Assembly (NCBI GenBank): GCA_963737575.1
Contig: CAVTTJ010000005.1
Location: forward strand, 806,001 to 870,000
Source: VRUE01 sp963737575
Lineage (GTDB): Bacteria > Actinomycetota > Thermoleophilia > Solirubrobacterales > 70-9
Length of the DNA stretch: 64,000 nt
Direction: 5' to 3'
The position numbers and the translations under genes are program-made. This document shows, piece by piece, positions 41,602 to 50,096 of the stretch; position 1 is the stretch's first letter; each line of letters begins with the position of its first letter. The notes below the pieces were generated by a model. That model ran no database searches, had not been told where the DNA came from, and worked only from the letters and a program-made list of their open reading frames with translations.

Positions 41602-42899
41602 CGTCGCGCCAGGCTATCCCCGCATACGACGGTCCCGACTCCAGCGAGCGCGGCGACCAGCGGCAGCATCACCAGCGTCCGGCGCGGGGTCGCCACGAGG
41701 AGCAGGCTGATCGCGGTGATCGCGACGAGCACGGTCAGGACCGGGACGACCTCCCAGCGCCGGCGGGCGATCAGCCAGGCCAGCCCGATCAGCCCGAAGG
41801 CGAGCAGGGCCCAGTTGAGGACCTCCCAGGCCGGCCTGCGCATCACCTCCCGCGGCCCGTGTCCCCAGACCCGCCACAGCTTGGCGGCGAGGAAGCCGGC
41901 GTAGGAGAGCGGGCGGTCGGTGAGGTTTTCGGCAAGGCGGTCGCGGCCCATCCTCGCCAGCGCCCGGTCGGTTTCGAGCCCGGGGTTGCGCTGCTCCGCC
42001 AGCGCCGCGAGGATCTGCTCGAGACGGACGTGGGCGAGGACCGCTTCCAGACTCGCGCCCGGCTCGACGTATTCGACCGCCAGTCTCCGGGCTAGCCCTG
42101 GGTGGCGTTCGAGCACCTCGCGCCCGACTCGTTCCGGGTCGCCGCCCGAGGGCATGTAGGAGCCGGCGAAGAGGACCTGGCCGCCACCGGTCGAGATCGG
42201 GACGAGGCGATCGAGGACGACCGCGTTGCGGACTGTCCACGGCAGGACGACGAATATGACCGCGCCGAGCAGGACCGCCGCCTGGGCCAGCGCCCGCCGC
42301 CACTCGACACCGATCCCGCGGGCGAAGACGACGACGGCCACCACGAACGCGACCCCGAGGTACTCCGGGCGGGTCAGGGCGAGCGCCCCCAGCAGGGCCC
42401 CGGCCAGGATCCACCGCCGCAGGCGCTCGCCGTCGCCGGCCCAGAGCAGCGCGAGGATAGAGCCGGCGAGGAGCGTCGTCGCCAGCGGCTCCGACATCAG
42501 CATCCCGCCGTACTCGAGCAGCGCCGGATAGACCGCGACGACCGCAGCGCCGATCAGGCCCGCGATCGGCCCGGAGAGGCGACGGCCGATCAGGAATGTG
42601 AGCAGGACCGCGACCGATCCGATCAGCGCCAGGACGATCCTCGCCAGGCGCTCGTGGACGCCGCCGGAGACTCGGTAGACGGTCGAGACGAGCAGCGGCA
42701 GCCCGGGCGAGTAGTTGGTCGAGGGCTGCGTCGCGCTCTCGCCGACGGTGAAGCCGTCGCCGTGATCGAGGTTGGCGGCGATCCGCCCGTACGCGACCGC
42801 ATCGTAGACCGGCGCTCGGCCCTCCCAGGCGTAGTCGAGCCGCAGGCCGAGGCCGAGCAGCAGAATCGCCACGAGTGCGATGGACCGCGCAGCGCCCAC
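41589..42899 (-). CDS. GT-C glycosyltransferase (ArnT/PMT-like), second of a pair
   Basis: The 436-residue protein from GTG 42899 is the first gene of the operon. It aligns with the downstream paralogue in the N-terminal loop (APVYDAVAYGRIAANL), LEYGGMLMSEPLATTLLAG and VPISTGGGQVLFAGSYMPSG. It has 10-12 membrane helices. The tandem pair presumably arose by duplication and may add sugars to one glycan in sequence. The operon is divergent from the UDP-sulfoquinovose synthase gene with 132 bp between. Confidence 0.82.
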   Translation of the reverse strand: MGAARSIALVAILLLGLGLRLDYAWEGRAPVYDAVAYGRIAANLDHGDGFTVGESATQPSTNYSPGLPLLVSTVYRVSGGVHERLARIVLALIGSVAVLLTFLIGRRLSGPIAGLIGAAVVAVYPALLEYGGMLMSEPLATTLLAGSILALLWAGDGERLRRWILAGALLGALALTRPEYLGVAFVVAVVVFARGIGVEWRRALAQAAVLLGAVIFVVLPWTVRNAVVLDRLVPISTGGGQVLFAGSYMPSGGDPERVGREVLERHPGLARRLAVEYVEPGASLEAVLAHVRLEQILAALAEQRNPGLETDRALARMGRDRLAENLTDRPLSYAGFLAAKLWRVWGHGPREVMRRPAWEVLNWALLAFGLIGLAWLIARRRWEVVPVLTVLVAITAISLLLVATPRRTLVMLPLVAALAGVGTVVCGDSLARRWNA

Positions 42900-43031
42900 G
42901 ATGTGGATGCTATGTCGCCCATCTCCGCTACCCTGCCGCGCCTATGGGCATATCCCAAAACCCCCGCGCAGGCCTGGCGGCGGCGGACACTGGCATACGC
43001 CAGCCGCACACGCGGGTCTTCGGATAGGCCC

Positions 43032-44207
43032 ATGCGCGTTCTCATCCTTGGCGGCGACGGCTACCTGGGCTGGCCCACCGCACTGAGATTCTCGGCCCGG
43101 GGCCACGAGGTGTCTGTAGTCGACAACTTCTCGCGGCGGCGCTGGCACCGGGAACACGGCAGCGACACCCTCACCCCGATCGGCGACCTCGACAGGCGGA
43201 TCGAGGCCTGGCGCGAGCTGAGCGGCGAGTCGATCCGGTCCTACGTGGGGGCGGTCGAGGACGGGGACTTCCTCGACGAGGTCGTCGCCGAGACCCGGCC
43301 CGAGGCGGTCGTCCACTACGGCGAGCAGCCCTCGGCCCCCTACTCGATGATGTCGCGCGAGCGCGCGGCCGAGACCCAGCACACGAACGTGATCGGGACC
43401 CTCAACCTGCTGTTCTCGCTCCGCGACCACGTCCCCGATTGCCACCTGGTCAAGCTCGGGACGATGGGGGAGTACGGGACCCCCAACATCGACATCGAGG
43501 AGGGGTTCATCGAGATTGAGCACAAGGGCCGCACCGACACGCTGCCGTTCCCGAAGCTGCCGGGCTCGCTCTACCACTGCTCGAAGGTGCACGACTCGAC
43601 CAACCTCCACTTCGCCTGCCGGATCTGGGGCCTGCGGGCGACCGACCTCAACCAGGGAGTCGTCTACGGGGTCGAGACCGAGGAGACAGCCCGCGACGAG
43701 CGCCTGATCACCCGCTTCGACTACGACGAGATATTCGGCACCGTGCTGAACCGCTTCTGCGTACAGGCGGTGATCGGCCACCCGCTGACCGTTTACGGCT
43801 CCGGCGGCCAGACCCGCGGCTTCCTCAACATCCGCGACACCCTGCGATGCGTCGAGCTGGCGGTCGAGAACCCGGCCGACCGCGGCGAGTTCCGCGTCTT
43901 CAACCAGTTCACCGAGCAATTCTCGGTCGGCGAGCTGGCACAGCTGGTCAAGGCAGCCGGCGAGCATCTCGGCTACACGGTCGAGGTCCAGCACGTCGAG
44001 AACCCCCGGGTCGAGCTCGAAGAGCACTACTACAACGCGACCCACACGAAGCTCCTCGATCTCGGCCTCGAGCCGACCCTCCTCGGCGAGGAGCTTGTCG
44101 AGTCGATGCTTCACGCAATCGAGCGCCACAAGGATCGGGTGATCGAGACCTCGATCGACCCGCACACCCGCTGGAACCCGCTGAAATCCCCTGCTGGCCG
44201 CGCATAG
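43032..44207 (+). CDS. sqdB: UDP-sulfoquinovose synthase
   Basis: The 391-residue SDR enzyme converts UDP-glucose and sulfite to UDP-sulfoquinovose. It matches plant SQD1 in a way I recognise in detail: VLILGGDGYLGWPTALRFS (NAD site), VVHYGEQPSAPYSMMSRERA, VKLGTMGEYGTPNIDIEEG, RTDTLPFPKLPGSLYHCSKV, TDLNQGVVYGVETEET, LTVYGSGGQTRGFLNIRDT. The catalytic Thr, Tyr and Lys (T144, Y181, K185) are all present. The product can feed sulfolipid (SQDG) or a sulfosugar glycan. No sqdX/sqdD-type lipid transferase is next to it; the divergent GT-C operon may be the user, which is an inference. Confidence 0.93.
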   Translation: MRVLILGGDGYLGWPTALRFSARGHEVSVVDNFSRRRWHREHGSDTLTPIGDLDRRIEAWRELSGESIRSYVGAVEDGDFLDEVVAETRPEAVVHYGEQPSAPYSMMSRERAAETQHTNVIGTLNLLFSLRDHVPDCHLVKLGTMGEYGTPNIDIEEGFIEIEHKGRTDTLPFPKLPGSLYHCSKVHDSTNLHFACRIWGLRATDLNQGVVYGVETEETARDERLITRFDYDEIFGTVLNRFCVQAVIGHPLTVYGSGGQTRGFLNIRDTLRCVELAVENPADRGEFRVFNQFTEQFSVGELAQLVKAAGEHLGYTVEVQHVENPRVELEEHYYNATHTKLLDLGLEPTLLGEELVESMLHAIERHKDRVIETSIDPHTRWNPLKSPAGRA

Positions 44208-44232
44208 GCCCGCTGGTAGCATCGGCAGTCCG

Positions 44233-44306
44233 ATGAGCGCGGAGCGAGCCCAGTGAGGCATATCTGGCATTTCGTGCAGCGAGCGAAGCGCGAGGTCGTG
44301 GAATGA
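44233..44306 (+). repeat. Linker repeat, copy 3 (frameshifted)
   Basis: ATGAGCGCGGAGCGAGC starts 26 nt after the sqdB stop, and the end overlaps the ilvB ATG as ATGA, as in the other copies. This copy is 74 nt because of small indels, so the mini-ORF from its first ATG stops after seven codons. The second half (CAGCGAGCGAAGCGCGAGG) is well conserved. Its retention of the nucleotide pattern without the frame supports a nucleic-acid role. Confidence 0.65.
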
Positions 44307-46000
44307 GAGCAGCCGACGCGTTGATGGAAAGCCTCAAGGCCGAGGGCGTCACCGACATCTTCGGCATCCCCGGCGGCGCCAACCTGCCGACCTACGACGC
44401 ACTGGTCGACGCCGGCTTCCGCCACATCCAGGTCCGCCACGAGCAGGGCGGCGGCCACGCCGCCGAGGGCTACGCCAAAGCCTCCGGCAAGGTCGGGGTC
44501 GCGTTCGCGACCTCGGGCCCCGGCGCCACCAATCTCGTCACCGCGATCGCCGACGCAATGATGGACTCGGTCCCGACGGTGTTCGTCACCGGTCAGGTCC
44601 GGACCGAGCTGATCGGGACCGACGGCTTCCAGGAGGCCGACATCCTCGGCGCGACCCTGCCGTTCGTCAAGCACTCCTTCCAGGTGACCGACCCGCGCCA
44701 GATCCCCGATTACGTCCACGAGGCCTTCCACGTCGCCTCGACCGGGCGGCCGGGGCCGGTCCTGGTCGACATCCCCCAGGACCTCTCACGGGCAGAGATC
44801 GAGTACGAGCGCCGGACCGAGCCGGTCGAGCTGCCCGGCTACAAACCGATGAGCAAGGGCAACATCAAACAGGTCCGGATCGCGGCCAAAGCGATCGCCA
44901 ACGCGCGCCGGCCGATCCTCTACACCGGCGGCGGCGTGATCAACGGCAACGCCTCGGAGGAGCTCCGCGACCTGGCGAGCGCGGACCGGTTCCCGGTGAC
45001 CTCGACCCTGATGGGCCTCGGCGGCTTCCCGGCGTCGAGCGAGCAATGGCTGGGGATGCTGGGGATGCACGGCACCGTCACCGCCAACTGGGCGATGGAC
45101 AATGCCGACCTGATCGTCGCGATCGGCGCCCGCTTCGACGACCGGATAACCGGCAAACTGGCCGAGTTCGCGCCGAACGCGAAAATCATCCACATCGACA
45201 TCGACCCGGCCGAGATCTCGAAGAACGTCGGCGCCCACATCCCGATCGTCGGCGACGTCAGGCTCGTCCTGCCGGAGCTGACCCGCGAGTACCGGGCCCT
45301 GCAGACCGACTCGTCACGGCTCGACGCCTGGTGGAAGCAGCTCCGCGCCTGGCAGGAGGAGCACCCGCTGCGCTACGAGCCCGGCAAGGACGGCGAGATC
45401 AAGCCGCAGTTCATGGTCGAGGCGATGCGCCGGGCGACGAACGGCGACGCGATCATCACCTCCGACGTCGGCCAGCACCAGATGTGGGCGGCGCAGTACT
45501 ACGGGTTCGAGAAGCCGCGGCGCTGGATCAACTCCGGCGGGCTGGGGACGATGGGCTTCGGGCTGCCGGCCGCGATCGGCGCCAAGGTCGCCAAGCCCGA
45601 TGACACAGTGGTCTGCCTGGCCGGAGACGGCAGCCTGATCATGACCTGCCAGGAGCTCGCGACCTGTGTCAACGAAGACATCCCGGTCAAGGTCTTCCTG
45701 ATGAACAACGGCTACATGGGGATGGTCCGCCAGTGGCAGGAGCTGTTCTGGGACCGCCGTTACAGCGCTGTCGAAATGGGCGCCAGCCCGGACTGGGTCA
45801 AGCTCGCCGAGGCCTTCGGTGCGACCGGGATGCGGTGCGAGCGTTCCGACGAGCTCGAGGAGGCGATGGTGAAGGCGATCAAGACCGACGGCCCGGTCCT
45901 GCTCGACGTCCGCGTCGCCCAGGAGGAGAACTGCTACCCGATGATCCCGCCGGGCCAGGCGGCCCGCGACATGGTCGAGGCGCCGGAGGTGGTGGGCTAG
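44303..46000 (+). CDS. ilvB: Acetolactate synthase large subunit
   Basis: IlvB makes acetolactate or acetohydroxybutyrate from pyruvate in valine, leucine and isoleucine synthesis. The 565-residue ThDP/FAD enzyme has the catalytic Glu in RHEQGGGHAAEGYAKASG, VAFATSGPGATNLVTAIADA, the FAD region and the ThDP site GDGSLIMTCQELATCVNE with VFLMNNGYMGMVRQWQ. It starts at ATG 44303, overlapped by the linker repeat. The regulatory subunit gene follows after a 163-nt palindromic spacer. Confidence 0.96.
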   Translation: MRAADALMESLKAEGVTDIFGIPGGANLPTYDALVDAGFRHIQVRHEQGGGHAAEGYAKASGKVGVAFATSGPGATNLVTAIADAMMDSVPTVFVTGQVRTELIGTDGFQEADILGATLPFVKHSFQVTDPRQIPDYVHEAFHVASTGRPGPVLVDIPQDLSRAEIEYERRTEPVELPGYKPMSKGNIKQVRIAAKAIANARRPILYTGGGVINGNASEELRDLASADRFPVTSTLMGLGGFPASSEQWLGMLGMHGTVTANWAMDNADLIVAIGARFDDRITGKLAEFAPNAKIIHIDIDPAEISKNVGAHIPIVGDVRLVLPELTREYRALQTDSSRLDAWWKQLRAWQEEHPLRYEPGKDGEIKPQFMVEAMRRATNGDAIITSDVGQHQMWAAQYYGFEKPRRWINSGGLGTMGFGLPAAIGAKVAKPDDTVVCLAGDGSLIMTCQELATCVNEDIPVKVFLMNNGYMGMVRQWQELFWDRRYSAVEMGASPDWVKLAEAFGATGMRCERSDELEEAMVKAIKTDGPVLLDVRVAQEENCYPMIPPGQAARDMVEAPEVVG

Positions 46001-46162
46001 TGGTCCATCCAGCAAATCCCGGCACTGACATGGCCGCTACAAACCTTCGCCCGCTTTTGTCCTCAGTCGGCCGAATTGCGCCCGCTATTCGGCCTCCCTG
46101 CGTCCGCGACGGGCTCGGTTTTCGCGCGCCATCTCGGCCCCGGACTTACCGGATGGACCACT
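45999..46162. repeat. 160-bp imperfect palindrome between ilvB and ilvN
   Basis: AGTGGTCCATCC (45999-46010) and GGATGGACCACT (46151-46162) are perfect 12-bp inverted arms, right at the ilvB stop and ilvN start. GGCCGAAT (46069-46076) and ATTCGGCC (46087-46094) form a perfect inner pair with nearly the same centre (about 46081). Stretches between, such as ATGGC and AAACC, also match the reverse complement of the other half, so the entire spacer behaves as one decayed palindrome. It could be a foldback mobile element or an RNA hairpin that sets the IlvB:IlvN ratio. Confidence 0.75.
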
Positions 46163-46163
46163 G

Positions 46164-46709
46164 ATGGAGGCCGGCACCCCGCAGCTGGTCAAGCTCGAGG
46201 ACCTCCATGTCCCCGGGCAGCTGAGCGGCCGCAAGCACATCCTCTCGATCCTGGTCGAGAACAAGCCCGGTGTCCTGGCACGGATCGCGGGACTGTTCTC
46301 GCGGCGCGGCTTCAACATCGACACCCTCGCCGTCGGGCCGACCGACGACCCGAGCATCTCGCGGATAACGCTGACGCTCGACGGCGCCGTCCACCCGATC
46401 GACCAGGTCACGAAGCAGCTCCACAAGCTGGTCAACGTCCTCAAAATCCGCGACATGGAGCCGGCCGAGACCGTTGCCCGCGAGATGGCGATGTTCAAAG
46501 TTTCGGCCGCGGTCGAGAACCGGGCCGAGATCATCCAGTTCGCCGAGATATTCCGGGCCAAGATAGTCGACGTCTCGAAACGGGCGCTGACGATCGAGGT
46601 CACCGGGTCGGCGGACAAGATCGAGGCCTTCGAGCGGATGATCCGTCCGCACGGGCTGATCGAGATGGTCCGCACCGGCGAGATCGCGATCGCCAGGGGC
46701 GCCGACTGA
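46164..46709 (+). CDS. ilvN: Acetolactate synthase regulatory (small) subunit
   Basis: IlvN binds valine for feedback control and stimulates IlvB. The 181-residue protein has an N-terminal ACT domain (HILSILVENKPGVLARIAGL, GFNIDTLAVGPTDDP) and a C-terminal ALS-SS domain (AETVAREMAMFKVSAAVENR, FRAKIVDVSKRALTIEVTG). The start is ATG 46164. It is separated from ilvB by the 160-bp palindrome. Confidence 0.94.
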   Translation: MEAGTPQLVKLEDLHVPGQLSGRKHILSILVENKPGVLARIAGLFSRRGFNIDTLAVGPTDDPSISRITLTLDGAVHPIDQVTKQLHKLVNVLKIRDMEPAETVAREMAMFKVSAAVENRAEIIQFAEIFRAKIVDVSKRALTIEVTGSADKIEAFERMIRPHGLIEMVRTGEIAIARGAD

Positions 46710-46710
46710 G

Positions 46711-48120
46711 ATGTCGGCTCCAGGCGACGCCTGGGCCTCGTCACTGTCCGATTCGCTCCGCGCGTCCCTGCGCGAGGCCGTCCAGAGCGGGCGCCGGACC
46801 CTGGCCAGCGTCACCGTCCCCGTCGACCGGATCGACCCCTGCGGCGCCGTGTTCGGCTCGAGGCTCGCGTCCGACCGTTGGTTCTGCTGGGAGCAGCCCG
46901 ACCGCGAGTTCGCGCTGGCGACCCTCGGCGTGGCGCACGAGTCGACCTCTCGCGGAGAGGCGCGTTTCGGCGATGTCGCCCGCGAGTGCCTGCGGGTGGC
47001 GGAGGAAGCGATCGTCGAGGAGCCCGGCAGCCTCCCGGCCGGGGCCGGGCCGGTCTGGACCGGCGGCTTCGCCTTCGCCCCCGACGGTGCCCGCTCCTCA
47101 CCCTGGTCATCGTTCAGCCCGGCGACGATGTGGCTGCCCGAGGTCTCGATCTGCCGCGTCGGCGAAGAGGCCTTCCTCACCGTGAACCTCGTCGTCGGCC
47201 CCGGCGACGACCTCGAGGAGGCGGCGGATCGCGCCGAGGGCAGGGTCTCGGGGTTGAGGACCGACCCGCTCGGCCTGATCGACCCCCACCGGACCGAGCG
47301 CCCATCGATCCGCGGCGCCCGGCCGCCCGAAGACTTCGAGCGCGCCGTCGAGGAGGCGACGGGGCGGATCGGCGCGGGCGCCCTCGAGAAGGTCGTCCTC
47401 GCCCGCGAGGTCGTCGTCAGCGCCCCGTCAGCGTACGACCCCGGCGCCGTGTTCGGGGCCCTGCGCGAGCATTTCCCGTCCTGCTTCTGCTTCTGCTGCG
47501 GGACGCCCGAGGCCGCCTTCGTCGGCGCCAGTCCTGAGCTTCTGATCCGCCGCTCCGGCGCCGGAGCCTCGACCGTCGCCCTCGCCGGTTCGACCAGGCG
47601 CAGCTCCGACCCCTCCGTCGACGACCACCTCGGCGAGCAGCTGCTCCGCAGCGACAAGAACCGCCGCGAGCACCAGATCGTCGCCGGGGAGATCGTGCGC
47701 CTGCTGCGGCCCCACTCGGTCTGGGTCGAGGCCGCGGAGGAGCCCGAGGTAATTCGCGTCGCCAATATCCAGCACCTCGCGACGCCCGTCCTCGCCCAGC
47801 TCGCCGAACCGCTCTCGGCGATCTCGCTCGCCGGGCTGCTGCATCCGACGCCCGCCGTCGGAGGCGAGCCGGGCCGCGTCGCGGCCGAGACGATCCGCGA
47901 GCTGGAGGAAATGGACCGCGGCTGGTACGCGGGCCCGGTCGGGTGGATGGACGCGACCGAGGACGGCGAATTCTGCGTCGCCCTCCGCAGCGCACTGCTC
48001 CGCGACCGTGAGGCCCACCTCTACGCCGGCGGCGGCATCGTCGCCGGCTCGGAGCCGGCGTCCGAGCTCGCCGAGACCGAGGTCAAGCTCCAGGCGCTTC
48101 TGCCACTGTTGGCAGAGTAG
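46711..48120 (+). CDS. menF: Isochorismate synthase
   Basis: MenF isomerises chorismate to isochorismate, the entry step of menaquinone synthesis. The 469-residue protein from ATG 46711 has the chorismate-binding enzyme signatures EKVVLAREVVV, CCGTPEAAFVGASPELLIRR, VALAGSTRRSSDPSVD, REHQIVAGEIVRLLRP and HPTPAVGGEPG with GWYAGPVGWMDATEDGEF. It begins one base after the ilvN stop, so it may share the ilv transcript. It is convergent with menD. Confidence 0.93.
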   Translation: MSAPGDAWASSLSDSLRASLREAVQSGRRTLASVTVPVDRIDPCGAVFGSRLASDRWFCWEQPDREFALATLGVAHESTSRGEARFGDVARECLRVAEEAIVEEPGSLPAGAGPVWTGGFAFAPDGARSSPWSSFSPATMWLPEVSICRVGEEAFLTVNLVVGPGDDLEEAADRAEGRVSGLRTDPLGLIDPHRTERPSIRGARPPEDFERAVEEATGRIGAGALEKVVLAREVVVSAPSAYDPGAVFGALREHFPSCFCFCCGTPEAAFVGASPELLIRRSGAGASTVALAGSTRRSSDPSVDDHLGEQLLRSDKNRREHQIVAGEIVRLLRPHSVWVEAAEEPEVIRVANIQHLATPVLAQLAEPLSAISLAGLLHPTPAVGGEPGRVAAETIRELEEMDRGWYAGPVGWMDATEDGEFCVALRSALLRDREAHLYAGGGIVAGSEPASELAETEVKLQALLPLLAE

Positions 48121-48183
48121 GGATCACAGGGTCCTCGCGGGAGCAACAGCCGTGGAGGCTCCCCGCGAGGACCCTGTGATCCC
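48120..48183. terminator. Large perfect hairpin between convergent menF and menD
   Basis: Perfect 22-bp inverted arms lie at 48120-48141 and 48162-48183 with a 20-nt loop (GGAGC and GCTCC can pair further inside). The left arm starts with the last G of the menF stop. The size is far greater than an ordinary terminator, but the place (tail-to-tail genes) fits bidirectional termination. A second palindrome follows at 48279. Confidence 0.7.
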
Positions 48184-48209
48184 CACCGCTCCAAAGCGAC
48201 GGGCGCCTT

Positions 48210-48268
48210 TCAGTGAAGCGAGGAGAGGGCCGCGGCGACGCGGTCGGCGAGGCGGTGGTGCAGCTTTG
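48210..48268 (-). pseudogene. Duplicated 3' end of menD
   Basis: On the minus strand this segment reads KLHHRLADRVAAALSSLH then a stop, which parallels the true MenD C-terminus ELHRRLADRVSDAIAALS at 48326-48382. The two are separated by the palindromic repeat copy B. It looks as if an insertion displaced the old C-terminus and either carried or created a replacement. Confidence 0.6.
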
Positions 48269-48278
48269 GTCCTTGACC

Positions 48279-48319
48279 TGCCTGCACTTGACCACCACAT
48301 GGGTGGTGAACTGCAGGCA
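48279..48319. repeat. Dispersed palindromic repeat, copy B
   Basis: TGCCTGCACTTGACCACC (48279-48296) pairs with 48302-48319 at 16 of 18 positions around a 5-base loop. It shares CCTGCACTTGACCACC and GGTGGT with copy A (7343-7376). It lies seven bases beyond the menD stop, between the real and the duplicated 3' ends. Confidence 0.65.
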
Positions 48320-48325
48320 CCCCTG

Positions 48326-50074
48326 TCACGAGAGTGCGGCAATGGCGTCAGAGACGCGATCGGCGAGGCGGCGGTGGAGCTCGACGTTGGTGTGGCGGTC
48401 CGCCCTGACCTCGATCAGGCCGCTGCCGACGGCGAGCGTCTCTGGAAGGTCGGAGAGATCGTCGATCCGGTGGTGCGGCAGCTCGAAGAGGCTCGCCGCG
48501 CGGGAGACGCTCAGTCCCCGCGGCGTCCCCAGCAGGGCCTCGAACTCGCCGGCTTTCAGCGACGTCTCCTGAGGCAGGAAGTGGAAGATGCCACCGCCGC
48601 CGTTGTCGATGACGACGATCCGGACCGGCGTCCTGACCTCCCGCAATGTCGTCAGGGAACCGAGGTCGTGGAGGAGGCCGAGGTCGCCGGTGACGATCGT
48701 CGTCGGCCTGCCGGTCGCGGCCGCCGCTCCGATCCCCGAGGAGACGAGGCCGTCGAGGCCGTTGGCGCCGCGGTTGCAGAGGAACAGGGCGTCGGCCGCG
48801 GTCGCTCCGAGGAATGCCTCCTGGTCACGGATCGGCATGCTCGAGGCCGTGTAGACGATGTCCCCGTCGCGATGGGCGTCGCCGAGCGCCGCGTGCAGGC
48901 CGGGCTCGGTCGGGGCCTCGAGCTTCTCGATCTCCTCTTCGATGGTCCGCCGCGCCGTGGCCTCGGCCTCGATCCAGGCGCTCGGAGGGTCGCGGCGCTC
49001 TCCGAGCCGCGCCGCCCACCCGGCGGCGAGATCGGTCGGGTCGGCCCGCAGCAGCGCAGCCGCCCGCCGGCTCGGCTCGTTCCAGCCACCGAGGGGGTCC
49101 ACGGCTATCTGGTCGGCGCCGGACTGCGCCAACCAGCTCCGCAGCGGCTTGCTGGTCGGCATCTCTCCGAACCGCAGCACGAGGTCGGGTACGACCCGGG
49201 TGCGGAATCGCTCGTCGCGCAACAGCAGGTCGTAGCTCGTGACGACATGGGACCGGTCGTGCGGCCCGCACCGGATCTGGGAGGTCGGCTCGGCGAGGAT
49301 CGGCAGGCCGGCGGTGCGGGCAAGGTCGGCGAGCGGCTCGCGCAGGCCGGGGTCGAGCTGGCGGCCGGCGACGATCACCGCCGAGAGCGCTTCGCCGATG
49401 TGCCTCGCAACCTCCTCGAGGAGGAAGTCGGACGGCTCCAGATCGATTGGGGTCACCGCCGTAAGCGGGCGCTCGCCGCGGCCCTCGAGCGCGAGGTCCT
49501 CGGTGGCGCTGACTGCGCCCTCGACCGCGACCGGAGCGAGGGGCTCCCGCCAGGGGAGGTTGAGGTGGACCGGCCCCGGGCGCGGCTCCCCTCGGGCTGA
49601 GGCGAATGCCCGGCAGGCCGTCGAGCGGTAGTGGAGCAGCCCGTCGTCGTCGGCGACGTGGGTCCCGACTTCGCAGAACCAGCGCACCGAGGACCCGTAG
49701 AGCTTCACCTGGTCGATCGTCTGTCCCGCCCCGATCCCGCGCAGCTCGGGCGGCCGGTCCGCGGTCAGGGCGATCAGCGGGATCGCCGATTGGTCGGCCT
49801 CGCAGATCGCCGGGTGGAAGTTGGCCGCCGCAGTCCCCGAGGTGCAGAGAGCCGCGACCGGTGTGCCCGAGGCCTGGGCGCCGCCGAGGGCGAGGAACGA
49901 GGCCGAGCGCTCGTCGACGACCACTGTCACCTCGATCTCCGGCTGGCGCCAGAGCGCGACCGCCAGCGGGGTCGAGCGCGAGCCCGGGGAGAGGACCGCC
50001 CGCCGCATTCCGCAGCGCGCCAACTCCTCGACAAACGCTGAGGCCAGGGCGGTATTGGCGTTTGTGGGGTCCAT
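48326..50074 (-). CDS. menD: 2-succinyl-5-enolpyruvyl-6-hydroxy-3-cyclohexene-1-carboxylate synthase
   Basis: MenD condenses isochorismate with 2-oxoglutarate-derived succinic semialdehyde on ThDP. The 582-residue protein shows VLSPGSRSTPLAVALWRQ, VVVDERSASFLALGGAQASG with the catalytic Glu, ALCTSGTAAANFHPAICEA, LTADRPPELRGIGAGQTIDQ, and the ThDP-binding TIVTGDLGLLHDLGSL. TAGGTT on the minus strand (50084-50089) ends nine bases before the start. The 3' end is partly duplicated downstream. Confidence 0.95.
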   Translation of the reverse strand: MDPTNANTALASAFVEELARCGMRRAVLSPGSRSTPLAVALWRQPEIEVTVVVDERSASFLALGGAQASGTPVAALCTSGTAAANFHPAICEADQSAIPLIALTADRPPELRGIGAGQTIDQVKLYGSSVRWFCEVGTHVADDDGLLHYRSTACRAFASARGEPRPGPVHLNLPWREPLAPVAVEGAVSATEDLALEGRGERPLTAVTPIDLEPSDFLLEEVARHIGEALSAVIVAGRQLDPGLREPLADLARTAGLPILAEPTSQIRCGPHDRSHVVTSYDLLLRDERFRTRVVPDLVLRFGEMPTSKPLRSWLAQSGADQIAVDPLGGWNEPSRRAAALLRADPTDLAAGWAARLGERRDPPSAWIEAEATARRTIEEEIEKLEAPTEPGLHAALGDAHRDGDIVYTASSMPIRDQEAFLGATAADALFLCNRGANGLDGLVSSGIGAAAATGRPTTIVTGDLGLLHDLGSLTTLREVRTPVRIVVIDNGGGGIFHFLPQETSLKAGEFEALLGTPRGLSVSRAASLFELPHHRIDDLSDLPETLAVGSGLIEVRADRHTNVELHRRLADRVSDAIAALS

Positions 50075-50096
50075 CGAGCCTGGAACCTACGCGCTC

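Noticed and set aside
48083..48298. Short minus-strand ORF through the menF-menD palindromes
   Set aside because: It is formed by the hairpin arms and the duplicated menD tail in another frame, with no ribosome site.
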